A stretch of 33,457 nucleotides of DNA, taken from Candidatus Zhuqueibacterota bacterium. GTDB taxonomy: Bacteria; Zhuqueibacterota; Zhuqueibacteria; Residuimicrobiales; JAFGEC01. Location: NCBI GenBank assembly GCA_016931775.1, contig JAFGEC010000517.1, forward strand, positions 1 to 33,457, in the 5' to 3' direction. The stretch's first letter is position 1. Every line of letters starts with the position of its first letter. Under the pieces are notes generated by a model. The model did no database searches and had not been told where the DNA came from. It was given only the letters and a program-made list of their open reading frames with translations. Of this stretch, positions 10,359 through 19,700 are shown in pieces. A program made the translations under genes and the position numbers.

Positions 10359-11645
10359 ATGTTTTACAGAAGACAATTATTAAAATGCAGTATTTTTGTT
10401 CTTTTGCTTCCAGCTTTTTGTCCGGCTCAAAGTGCTGCAGTCGATTCAACATCAACAAGATTTCATTCCAAATATTGTGCCAAGCAGCCTTGGGAGAGAG
10501 TAGTATCCTTCCCCGGCATGGTCGCCTACTTACCGTTTCAGGCGGTATTTTATCTTTCAGAACGGTTTATCGCTTATTCCACATCGGGATATAAGGCGCA
10601 AAAAATACTGGATTTTTTAACCACCGATGACGGTAAAAGAGGTATCTTTCCCACCTATGCCGCCAGTACTGGAGCGGGCTATATGTTTTTTCAAAAAGAA
10701 ATATTTAAAATGCCCGAATCGCGTTTCACGTTTAAAACCACTTTCGGACTCAAAGGACGCTCTTTCGTTCAGGTGAATTTGGAAAAAATTCAGCTGCCGA
10801 AAAGATTTTTTATGGGTATGAGTGTTCAATACCATTTGATGCCCGATGAAAGTTATTTCGGAACGCCGGAAAAGGCCGGTATGGATTCCCGTTTTGAGGA
10901 TCGCAACATTTTTTCACAGGAACAAGCCAAAGCGCAAATTTCATTGGGAGGATACCTTCTCCCTGGAATGACACTTGATGCCCTGGGGAGTTTTGAAAAT
11001 ATCAATATTCACAGGGGCAGAGGTGATGATGATCCTGCAATCTGTGAAACTTTTAATGTTTCCAGTTTACCGGGTTTAACCACAAGAACAAAATTGGCAC
11101 GGTTTGAGTTTGAAAGTATACTTACCACTCATAAAACCAGAGCCTATCCTTCCAATGGACTGGATTTTATCCTGAGAGGCGGAATTGCCAATGAAGTTGG
11201 TGACTCACAATACGGATTTTATAATTATGCGGCGGATGTGAAACAAACAATTAACCTTTTCTACGGCCGGTGTTTAGCTTTACGAGTGGCGGGCGAGGTA
11301 ACCCGGCCTCTGGGTGCCAAAAAAATTCCTTTTTACTATCTCAGTGAGATGGGACGTTTTTCCACAATTCGAGGCCTGGTACGCGGGCGATACCGGGATC
11401 GTGATATGATCTATGGATCACTTGAATATATTTACCCGATCCGTATGTTGCGAGGTGATCGTATTAGTTCCATTCTATTCCTGGACGCCGGCCAGGTCGG
11501 CAACAACCTGATTTCTTCCATGGAATTCGAAAATTTTGTCTTTACCTATGGATTTGGCTTTCAATTTTCAAATGCAGATGGATTGATTGCAAGGCTGGAG
11601 TTGGGCTTTAGTCCCGATGGATATAAAATACATTTCAAAATATGA
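10359..11645 (+). CDS. Omp85/BamA-like surface antigen outer-membrane protein (428 aa)
   Basis: Signal peptide; C-terminal 'STIRGLVRGRYRDRDMIYGSLEYIYPI' matches the Omp85 barrel motif (RGxxxGRxRD...EYxxPI); ends in aromatic/charged strand. Confidence 0.82.
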   Translation: MFYRRQLLKCSIFVLLLPAFCPAQSAAVDSTSTRFHSKYCAKQPWERVVSFPGMVAYLPFQAVFYLSERFIAYSTSGYKAQKILDFLTTDDGKRGIFPTYAASTGAGYMFFQKEIFKMPESRFTFKTTFGLKGRSFVQVNLEKIQLPKRFFMGMSVQYHLMPDESYFGTPEKAGMDSRFEDRNIFSQEQAKAQISLGGYLLPGMTLDALGSFENINIHRGRGDDDPAICETFNVSSLPGLTTRTKLARFEFESILTTHKTRAYPSNGLDFILRGGIANEVGDSQYGFYNYAADVKQTINLFYGRCLALRVAGEVTRPLGAKKIPFYYLSEMGRFSTIRGLVRGRYRDRDMIYGSLEYIYPIRMLRGDRISSILFLDAGQVGNNLISSMEFENFVFTYGFGFQFSNADGLIARLELGFSPDGYKIHFKI

Positions 11646-13303
11646 TAAAGGAGTTACGTTTGGGAAAAAAGTTTTTGAAATTATTCGTATTTATAGGATT
11701 ATTTACCTGGATTAACTGTTCAGGCAGCCGCCGTTTTGTCGCCCCGTCTCCGGTTGTTGATGACCGTCAGCCCGTTCCCGAAAACGTGGCGGAAAAGGAT
11801 CCGAATCTCTATGCCTATGTGTTTAACCGGCAGATTTCCGAGCAGTGCCGGCAAAGCTTTGATCTATCCCGGCAGTTACGTTTTTTATTCGGCAGCCCAC
11901 GTCAGGCCATGAACCTGGACGCATTCGACGAGGTCGCAAATTCGAGCTGGTTTACGCGTCGGTTATTTTACCGGGAAATGAGTCTGGAAAAGTTTGTGCA
12001 GGGTCCGAATACCGTTACCGGGCCGGATACCAGTGGTGCCTGGAAAATCGTGCGTGCTAAAACCCAGGGCCTTACCCCCGGCTTTTCCATTAAAGATCCT
12101 AAAGGCGATTTATATCTGATTAAATTTGATCCCCCCGGACATAACGAACTGGCATCCGGTGCCGAAGTGGCGGTAACGAAAATTTTTTATGCTGCAGGAT
12201 ATAATGTGCCGCAAAATTTTGTCGTCTATTTTCACCCGGATCGTTTGGAATTGGCTGAAAATGTCGAATATATCGGGAAAAACGGCCAGGTACGGCCCAT
12301 GAATGAACAGGATCTGGCGGAAATTTTTACGCAAGTTGAATTTTTACCCGACGGCCGTTTAAGAGCACTTGCCAGTAAATATCTGCAGGGCAAACCTTTG
12401 GGCCCGTTCCTTTACAAAGGCACCCGGAAAGACGATCCGAATGATATATATCCCCATGAGCATCGACGTGAATTGCGAGGCTTAAGGGTGTTTACCGCAT
12501 GGCTGAATCATTTCGACGCCAAGGCGCATAACTCGCTGGATATGTTTGTTACCGAAAACGGTAAAAGTTATGTCAAGCACAGTCTTATCGATTTTGGTTC
12601 TACATTGGGCAATGCCTTTCCCAGTTATGGATTTGAAAATTATTTTGATCCGCACCAAATGTTGTTCAATACATTGACGTTGGGACTGCACGTCATGCCG
12701 TGGGAAAAACAAAAAGAACCCTATCCGTCCGCCGGATATTTCGAGTCGAATTCTTTCAAACCCCATGAGTACAAGGTCAATCTTCCCAATCCGGCTTTTG
12801 AGCTTATGACCATGCGTGATGCATACTGGGCCGCGAAAATTGTTATGTCCTTTAAGGATGAACACATCAGGAGCGCCATTGAACAGGGATGTTATACAAA
12901 TCCGGACGCCGCTGAATATCTCATTCAAACCTTGATTGAACGCCGGGATAAAATCGGCCGGTATTATTTTAGCCGGGTCAATCCATTGGACAAATTTATT
13001 GTAAAAGAAAAAACTGACGGCAGTTGTGAATTCTCGTTTGTAGATATGGCAGTCGTAACAGGATTGGAAAAATCCGAAAGCAGCCAATATCTCGTTGAAA
13101 TCATACAAGGTGATAAAATATTGATCGAAAAAAACGTTCTTGAAAGTCCTTCCGTGAAAATTCCTGCCTGGGAGGAAGGTCAGGTCCAGGTATGTTTGCG
13201 CACAAAACGGCAAACGGAAGGACGGTGGAGTCCGTGGGTAAAAGTATATGCAAGTAAGAACAAATCCGGATATAGAATCGATGGCATCATTCGGCAGGAT
13301 TAA
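11642..13303 (+). CDS. Putative lipoprotein with atypical (HipA/PI3K-like) kinase-like fold (553 aa)
   Basis: ATGA overlap with Omp85 gene; N-terminus FIGLFTWINC (atypical lipobox); 'GDLYLIKFD' (beta3 Lys), 'ELASGAEVAVTKIF' (alphaC Glu), 'NHFDAKAHNSL' (catalytic D..N), 'SLIDFGSTLGN' (DFG). Confidence 0.8.
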   Translation: MIKELRLGKKFLKLFVFIGLFTWINCSGSRRFVAPSPVVDDRQPVPENVAEKDPNLYAYVFNRQISEQCRQSFDLSRQLRFLFGSPRQAMNLDAFDEVANSSWFTRRLFYREMSLEKFVQGPNTVTGPDTSGAWKIVRAKTQGLTPGFSIKDPKGDLYLIKFDPPGHNELASGAEVAVTKIFYAAGYNVPQNFVVYFHPDRLELAENVEYIGKNGQVRPMNEQDLAEIFTQVEFLPDGRLRALASKYLQGKPLGPFLYKGTRKDDPNDIYPHEHRRELRGLRVFTAWLNHFDAKAHNSLDMFVTENGKSYVKHSLIDFGSTLGNAFPSYGFENYFDPHQMLFNTLTLGLHVMPWEKQKEPYPSAGYFESNSFKPHEYKVNLPNPAFELMTMRDAYWAAKIVMSFKDEHIRSAIEQGCYTNPDAAEYLIQTLIERRDKIGRYYFSRVNPLDKFIVKEKTDGSCEFSFVDMAVVTGLEKSESSQYLVEIIQGDKILIEKNVLESPSVKIPAWEEGQVQVCLRTKRQTEGRWSPWVKVYASKNKSGYRIDGIIRQD

Positions 13304-13384
13304 GATCGGTTGTCAAATCGGTGAACTATTTTTTAAATTTTTATACATTTTAACGATGGGCGATAAAAAATATACGTGGGAATA

Positions 13385-14500
13385 TCACCAAATATTGGCG
13401 ACTTTTTTGGCATGAGACGCTTTTTTTTCATTTGTTAACAATGATTGAACCCATTCTCTGTTCGACCACATCGCACAGATACCGTCTTTTTCATTCAATC
13501 GCTCGGGGTGATTACGAATGGTTTGTAACAATTTCGACTGCAGCGCATCTTTGAGCGAATGGTTGACAATGTCCGTATCGGAAAACGGTCCGAACGGACA
13601 GGGCTCTACCTGGCCTTTTGAATTAATATGGATAAATCCTCTTCCGGCGGCAAGACAGCCGCCGACTTCTTCTTCGTGGCTGGGTACGGCAATAAACAAG
13701 CTGGAGTACTTTTTCCGAAAATGGTCAAACATCGGCAAGATTTGTTTTCTCTGTTCCGTTTCGAGAACCCAATTCTCAGTGCCTTTTTGCACCGGCGTGT
13801 ATTCCAGGATAAGAAAAAATCTGCACCCGGTTTGAAATATCTCTTTAATGTACAAATCGCTCATCACGGTGTTGAAATTATGGCGTGTCAACGTAATCGA
13901 TGTACCGAAAAACAGATTTTCCTTTTTTAGACGTTTCATCTTTTCCAGCACGATATCGAAAGTCCCTTCGCCGCGTCTGTCATCCGTTTCCGATTTGCAC
14001 CCTTCGAGACTGAACAGGGTCATGACATTTCTGGTTTCTTTAAGTGTGTTAATTGTATTATCGTCGATGAGTAAACCGTTGGTAATAAACAGAAAAATAA
14101 TCTGGGGAAAGCTTTTAATAATTTTCAACATTTCCTTCCGCAGCAGCGGTTCTCCACCTGCGATGACAAAAAATGATACACCAAGCTCATCCGCCTCACT
14201 GACCACTTGCCACAATTTAGAATCATCAATCTCGTCGTTGGTCGAATTTTGTAATGCCTGAGCATAACACCCTTTGCAGGTCAAATTACAGCGATTTGTT
14301 ATACTGAAAATGATAATCGGCGGCACCTGAAGCCCCTCTTTTAACAAGATATTTCTTTTCCGGGCTGCCGTTTTTTGCCACCTTACCGTTTTAATAAAAT
14401 GTAATGCCTGCCGAGGATTGGTCAGGCTGACATATACTGCATCTTTAAAAAAAACACCCAGAGCGCGGTTCAGAACCTGTGAGTTGAATCCCTTTTGCAT
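13385..14500 (-). CDS. Radical SAM protein with SPASM/Twitch-like C-terminus (371 aa)
   Basis: CNLTCKGC (CX3CX2C), 'FFVIAGGEPLL', 'GQVEPCPFGPF', further C-terminal Cys. Confidence 0.9.
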   Translation of the reverse strand: MQKGFNSQVLNRALGVFFKDAVYVSLTNPRQALHFIKTVRWQKTAARKRNILLKEGLQVPPIIIFSITNRCNLTCKGCYAQALQNSTNDEIDDSKLWQVVSEADELGVSFFVIAGGEPLLRKEMLKIIKSFPQIIFLFITNGLLIDDNTINTLKETRNVMTLFSLEGCKSETDDRRGEGTFDIVLEKMKRLKKENLFFGTSITLTRHNFNTVMSDLYIKEIFQTGCRFFLILEYTPVQKGTENWVLETEQRKQILPMFDHFRKKYSSLFIAVPSHEEEVGGCLAAGRGFIHINSKGQVEPCPFGPFSDTDIVNHSLKDALQSKLLQTIRNHPERLNEKDGICAMWSNREWVQSLLTNEKKASHAKKVANIW

Positions 14501-14628
14501 AGCTTTCCTTTCGGTTTAACTTTTTTTAACATTCTGTAGTACTACGAAAATTGCGGCAGAAAGTAACAACGTTTATATTATTTTATGATTAGAGGACTGG
14601 AATAAAAAATACTAACAGGTTTTATCGA

Positions 14629-16470
14629 TCAGGGCAAATACAGACATTTACCGGTTTGAAAATTCTTATTTATTTGTATCTTATAGATATATACCCCAGA
14701 GGCATAGCCTGAAGCATTCCATGTAAATTTATAAAAACCCGCTGGTTGAAAATTTTTTACAAGGGTTATTATCCGTTGCCCGTTGATGTTGTAAATAGTA
14801 AAATCCACCGATGCCGCACTTTCAAGCGTGTATTCAAATGTGGTGACCGGATTAAACGGATTCGGATAATTCTTATAAAGGATAAAACGGCGCACTGTTT
14901 GTTTTTTTATACCGGTATCCTCGGTACAGAGATTGTCTAGAATAGCCTGATATTTCGGTGCGCTGTTCCGATAAGGGGGAAACTGTTCAAATTGATTTTC
15001 CAGAACACCCCAGCTGCCGTATTTACCGCTTTTGGGTGAGATGAATGAAAAATTCATAAACAAAGTCGGCTGATCCTGGCGTACAAGTGTACGCAGCGAA
15101 TCCAGCCACTGGCAGTACAGATCGTACATGGCCGGATGGGTTTGTGCATCCATTAACGCCTGGTTGTAAGTCTGGTCCGAACCGAAAGGTTCCGGGGTTA
15201 AATGCTGTCCGCCCTCGTAGTAAATCATCGGTATGTTCTTTTTTTCAGCAAGTTCGGTAAATTGTGTTTGCAGCCATTCAAAAGCGGAAAAGAGCATACC
15301 CTCCCGTGCCCAGAAAATGACATCCTCTGCCGTAGTTGAAGCACCTAAATTCTGCAATGCTGCTATACCGGCTTCGGTAAAACCAAAATAGGCTGCCGGT
15401 GAAAAGGCATCAAAACTGCCGGGCCGCATGTTGAGGACGATGCGGTTGCTCACGTCCTGCCAGGCGCCCTGAACTCCGACAACACGAACCAGGCGGTCAG
15501 TTTGGCCCTCAAATTCCGTTGTCCATATATCCAGCGCGTTCTGGATGAACGGAACGATACGTTCCGGCCATTCAACGGATTGATCACCGTTATCGTAAAG
15601 ATAATGGGTTTGGTCGAACATCCAGTTCCAGTTTTCATTGCTGTATTCCACATATATTTTTAGCTGTGGATGCAAGGAATCCCGGAACAGATGGGCCAGG
15701 TTGCGAATATAATCATCATCCGCCAGATGCGGAATACAAACCCAGGCATCCGCCGATTTGTAATTGCATATATCGATCATCAACTCGTAGGGCATACCGT
15801 CAAGGGTATAGGAATAGTTTTCGACTTTTGGGCGATTTTCCCATTTTGATAGAGTTGAATTATTGGTATATCCCCAATCCATAAACCGGAGTGTGTTAAA
15901 AGGATCCAGTTTTTCCAGCCATTCCGAGCACCAGGGGGATTCACTGTTTTCCGTACCCGGAAGGAATAGGCGGATATTGCGTATATGGTCGCCCCGTTTT
16001 GATTCTAAAATGGAGAGCCCCAGAATATTGTCATTATGTTTCAAATCGAATTCTATTCGTCCGGTAGAATAGGATATGTTTTCCGCATCAAAATAAATGT
16101 CCAGTCGGCCGGTACCGTCGTAAAGCAGGACATATCGCCCCAGCGGAAGAGCCTGGGTATGTGCCCAAACGGTACGCACCGCCTGAGTGGTTTCCGCCTC
16201 GGCAAAATGTACCGGCATCTCCAGGGGATAGCCGTTTTCATCAAATTCGACAAAATCTTCATAGTGCGTTTCCCAGGGATTTTCACCTCCCTCAACCCAT
16301 ACCGTGTTATGGGTCATCCATTTACGGCAGTATTTCATGATATTATTCAGCGGCCATTCGGAGCCCCAATCCGAAGGTCCCGCCAGATTTGTGCCGATTT
16401 GCAGTTTGCACGGTTCTGAAAAGAGCAAAAGCGGTGACAGAATAATAGCAAATAGTAGTCGTTTTTTCAT
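14629..16470 (-). CDS. Secreted GH clan-A-like TIM-barrel protein with T9SS/FlgD-like C-terminal domain (613 aa)
   Basis: Signal peptide; 'KIYVEYSNENWNW' and 'IPMIYYEGGQH' resemble clan-A acid/base and nucleophile strands; C-terminal 'LYKNYPNPFNPVTTFEYTL...ASGVYIYKIQ'. Confidence 0.82.
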   Translation of the reverse strand: MKKRLLFAIILSPLLLFSEPCKLQIGTNLAGPSDWGSEWPLNNIMKYCRKWMTHNTVWVEGGENPWETHYEDFVEFDENGYPLEMPVHFAEAETTQAVRTVWAHTQALPLGRYVLLYDGTGRLDIYFDAENISYSTGRIEFDLKHNDNILGLSILESKRGDHIRNIRLFLPGTENSESPWCSEWLEKLDPFNTLRFMDWGYTNNSTLSKWENRPKVENYSYTLDGMPYELMIDICNYKSADAWVCIPHLADDDYIRNLAHLFRDSLHPQLKIYVEYSNENWNWMFDQTHYLYDNGDQSVEWPERIVPFIQNALDIWTTEFEGQTDRLVRVVGVQGAWQDVSNRIVLNMRPGSFDAFSPAAYFGFTEAGIAALQNLGASTTAEDVIFWAREGMLFSAFEWLQTQFTELAEKKNIPMIYYEGGQHLTPEPFGSDQTYNQALMDAQTHPAMYDLYCQWLDSLRTLVRQDQPTLFMNFSFISPKSGKYGSWGVLENQFEQFPPYRNSAPKYQAILDNLCTEDTGIKKQTVRRFILYKNYPNPFNPVTTFEYTLESAASVDFTIYNINGQRIITLVKNFQPAGFYKFTWNASGYASGVYIYKIQINKNFQTGKCLYLP

Positions 16471-16742
16471 TTTTGCCTCATAGGTTGTTCAGGATACCAT
16501 GAATAGGTAAATTATCATAATTTTTGAAAAATAATACTTTTTTTTCGACTTGACCAAACGAGCAGTTGTATTTTTTATAAACGAAACAATAACGGAGAAA
16601 AAGAGGCGCAAACAATTACAAGCCGGAAGAATGATAAAAAAATCCGGTTCCGCATCTTAACTTTTTACTTTAGAGCGGTTTTTGCATTTTCGACAGAGTA
16701 AAAATTTATTAAGAATAGGCCGTATTGTATTTTTACGAAAAT

Positions 16743-16787
16743 AAAAACCGTGCGATACACACAAGAACCGGGCATCGCACAGTTTTT
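16743..16787 (-). terminator. Bidirectional-looking rho-independent terminator after the 1659-aa gene
   Basis: AAAAACCGTGCGAT (16743-16756) pairs with ATCGCACAGTTTTT (16774-16787), one mismatch-type pair; U-tract on the minus strand. Confidence 0.8.
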
Positions 16788-16798
16788 AGGAGGAGAAA

Positions 16799-19700
16799 TT
16801 ATTTCACAAAAGCCAGTTTTCTGACCTGGACAAAGTCACCGGCCTTCATGCGGCACAGGTAAAGCCCCGCCGCCACGGGCAGGCCTTTGTCATCCGTTGC
16901 ATTCCATTTTATATTGTAGACGCCGGGTTGATGATGCTTGTCGACCAGCGACCGAACCTGCCGCCCTGCTACGTCGTAGATGGTTAACTGAACATGACCG
17001 GCATTGGGCAGTTCATACTGGAATGTGGTTGTCGGATTGAATGGATTGGGATAATTTTGCTGCAGAGCATACTTTTCCGGGAGAGTTTTTTCCAAACGTT
17101 GTACATCCGAACTGCCGTCCACTCTGACGTGGATGGTACGGCAGTAAAGCGTCAGTTCCGTAGCAACATCACTGGTGATACGGCAGATATATTTGCCGCT
17201 GTCCGAAAATGCTATGGCGGTAAACGGCAAAACTGCGGCGTCCAGGCCTGGAATGTCTACGCCGTCGTGCACCCAGGTGTAATGGTTTGCGGATCCATGG
17301 GTTTCTGAGTATAGTTTGAGGGGAGCGCCGAGAACAACTGTGGTGTCCTGCGTAACGCCGATACTGTCCTGGGGTGAATACTCAAAATCGGGCACACCGA
17401 TATTTGGTTCAATGTCCTCAAAAGTAAACTGGTTGTCGTGTATGCGTAAAAAGGAAAGCGCGCTCAGAGCAGAGAGGTCGGGCAATTCATTGAACCGGTT
17501 GTGGTGCAGATTGAAAATCTCCAGTGCGTGCAGAGCCGTGATCTCGTCAGGAATTTCCCCATGAAAGTCATTCATCTCAATCCGCAGGTCTTCAAGATTG
17601 ACCAGATTTTCAATTTCCGGAGAAATACCGCCGATCAATTGATTATTGGCCAGAATCAAACTTCTTAATTCCGTAAGCTTGTAAATTTCGTCCGGAATGG
17701 GACCGCTGAACTCATTCGAATAAAGGTACAAATTCAGAAGATCTGTCAGGTCTGCCATTCGTACCGGAATGGGTCCTGAAAAGTGATTGTCACTCAGCCA
17801 TAGGTGGCGCAATTCCGACAAATCAAAAAGTTCATCGGGAAGCGGTCCGGAAAAATCATTTCCGAAAAGCCGTAAATTTTGTAGCTGAGTCAGATGTGCT
17901 ATTTCCGGAGGTATCTCACCGGTCAAGGAGTTGCTGGCCAGGTTGAGGACCTGGAGTTCCGGCATGTCGTAAATCGTGAGAGGTATGGTTCCTACCAAAT
18001 TATTGCGGCCAAAGCTGAGATGTTCCAACAGCCCGAGATCTCCGATTTCCGGCGGGATGGTTCCAATAAGCTCGCAGCCTTCGATAATCAGGTCGGTGCA
18101 ATTAGACAGTTGACCCAACTCCGGTGGAATCGGACCGGTGATTAAATTATTGGAGATATCAATATATATACTCGCCTGGCATTTTCCCAATTCGGGTGGG
18201 ATCGTACCTTCGATAGCGTTATCCCTCAGGTACAGTACTTCCATGGCCGTTAAATCACCGATTTCCGGCGGGAGAGTACCTGTCAGGTTATTTATGCCCA
18301 GACGGACCCCTTTAACCCTGCAGTTTTCTATTTCAATACCATGCCATGTATCGACGGGTCCGGTCAGCCAGTTGGTATGATCGGTCCAGGCCGGACCGTT
18401 GGTGCTGTGATATAAAGCCACCAGCGCCAGCGAATCGCTGACACAGGATGCGATATCGCCCAGGGCGATTTTATAATCTTCCACCTCACCGAATACGGCC
18501 AGTCCTGTGTAACCAATACCGGGATCATAGCTGATCCGAAAACGGCCGAAAGAGTAACCGTTAATGGTATATTCCGGAACATAAATCGCAATGGTGTCGG
18601 GTTCACCCATATTGTACATTTCTTTATCCACAATGCAGTGCTCGTCGGCATCGTCCCAATCACCGTCGCTGTTGAAATCGATCCAGGTGTTGACAAAGCA
18701 ATGATCATTGGGCCAGATTTTAATACTGGCGCTGTCACCGGGCAGAAGCGGCGTGAGGAATTCGATAAAATCTTCATCATCGATATTGTTTATGTCGTCA
18801 CCGGTGGCATCGGCATTGGGCTGGCCATCCGGTTCAATGTCCTGATCTCCTACTCCGATATGATAGTTGACAATGTGGCGGGCGCCGTCATTGATTGACA
18901 ATGTCGGATAGGGCGGATCGGGCGCGTCGCCCCAATCCAGCCAATCCATACCGAAACCAATGGGCAGGATATAATCCTCGACTTCTCCGTCGGGGATAAA
19001 TCCATCGTAGCTGATATCTCTTGCACTGCTGAGCCGGAACCGCGCAGCCGCATCGCCTATAACGGCATCAGTAGGAATTCTAATCGATCTCACGTTGGGC
19101 AGTTCGGGATGATCGGCTCTGGGAGCGACCTCCATAATGATGAGATGATCCTGGGGATCGTCCCAATCATTATCCTGATTATAGTCGATCCAGGCATTCA
19201 ACCAGCCGGAATTCGATGGGGTAATTCGCATTTGAAAAGGATAACCCGGAACCAATGGCGGTACAAATTCGATACCATCCTCATCATCCTTATTTGTTTT
19301 ATCATCAGCATCGGCGCCGGGTGAATTTATGCCGTCGCCCTCCCAATCGATGAATTCACCCAGGTACAGGTCGGAGACCAGATGACGCGCACCGTTGTTG
19401 GCCATAGTGGTTGGAAACGGAGCCGGCGCATCGCCAAAATCCAGCAGGAACGGCCGGATCTCAATCTCGTAATCCTCCACTTCGCCGGTTTCAACGACGT
19501 CATAGGGCGAATCGAAATCCTGTTGGCTGAACCGGAAACGTGCATATGTCGTTCCCTCTTTTGCTTCATCAGGGATTACAATTGAGAGCGAATTGACACC
19601 CGCAGATAACTGGTGGTTCAGCACCTGTTCACCGGGGTCATCCCAGTCCTGATCCTGGTTATAGTCGATCCATGCTTTGAGCATTCCGTTTACGGAAGCG

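Noticed and set aside
12482-13213. 243-aa minus ORF
   Set aside because: Fully antisense to the well-supported 11642-13303 CDS; shadow ORF with no RBS or family motif.
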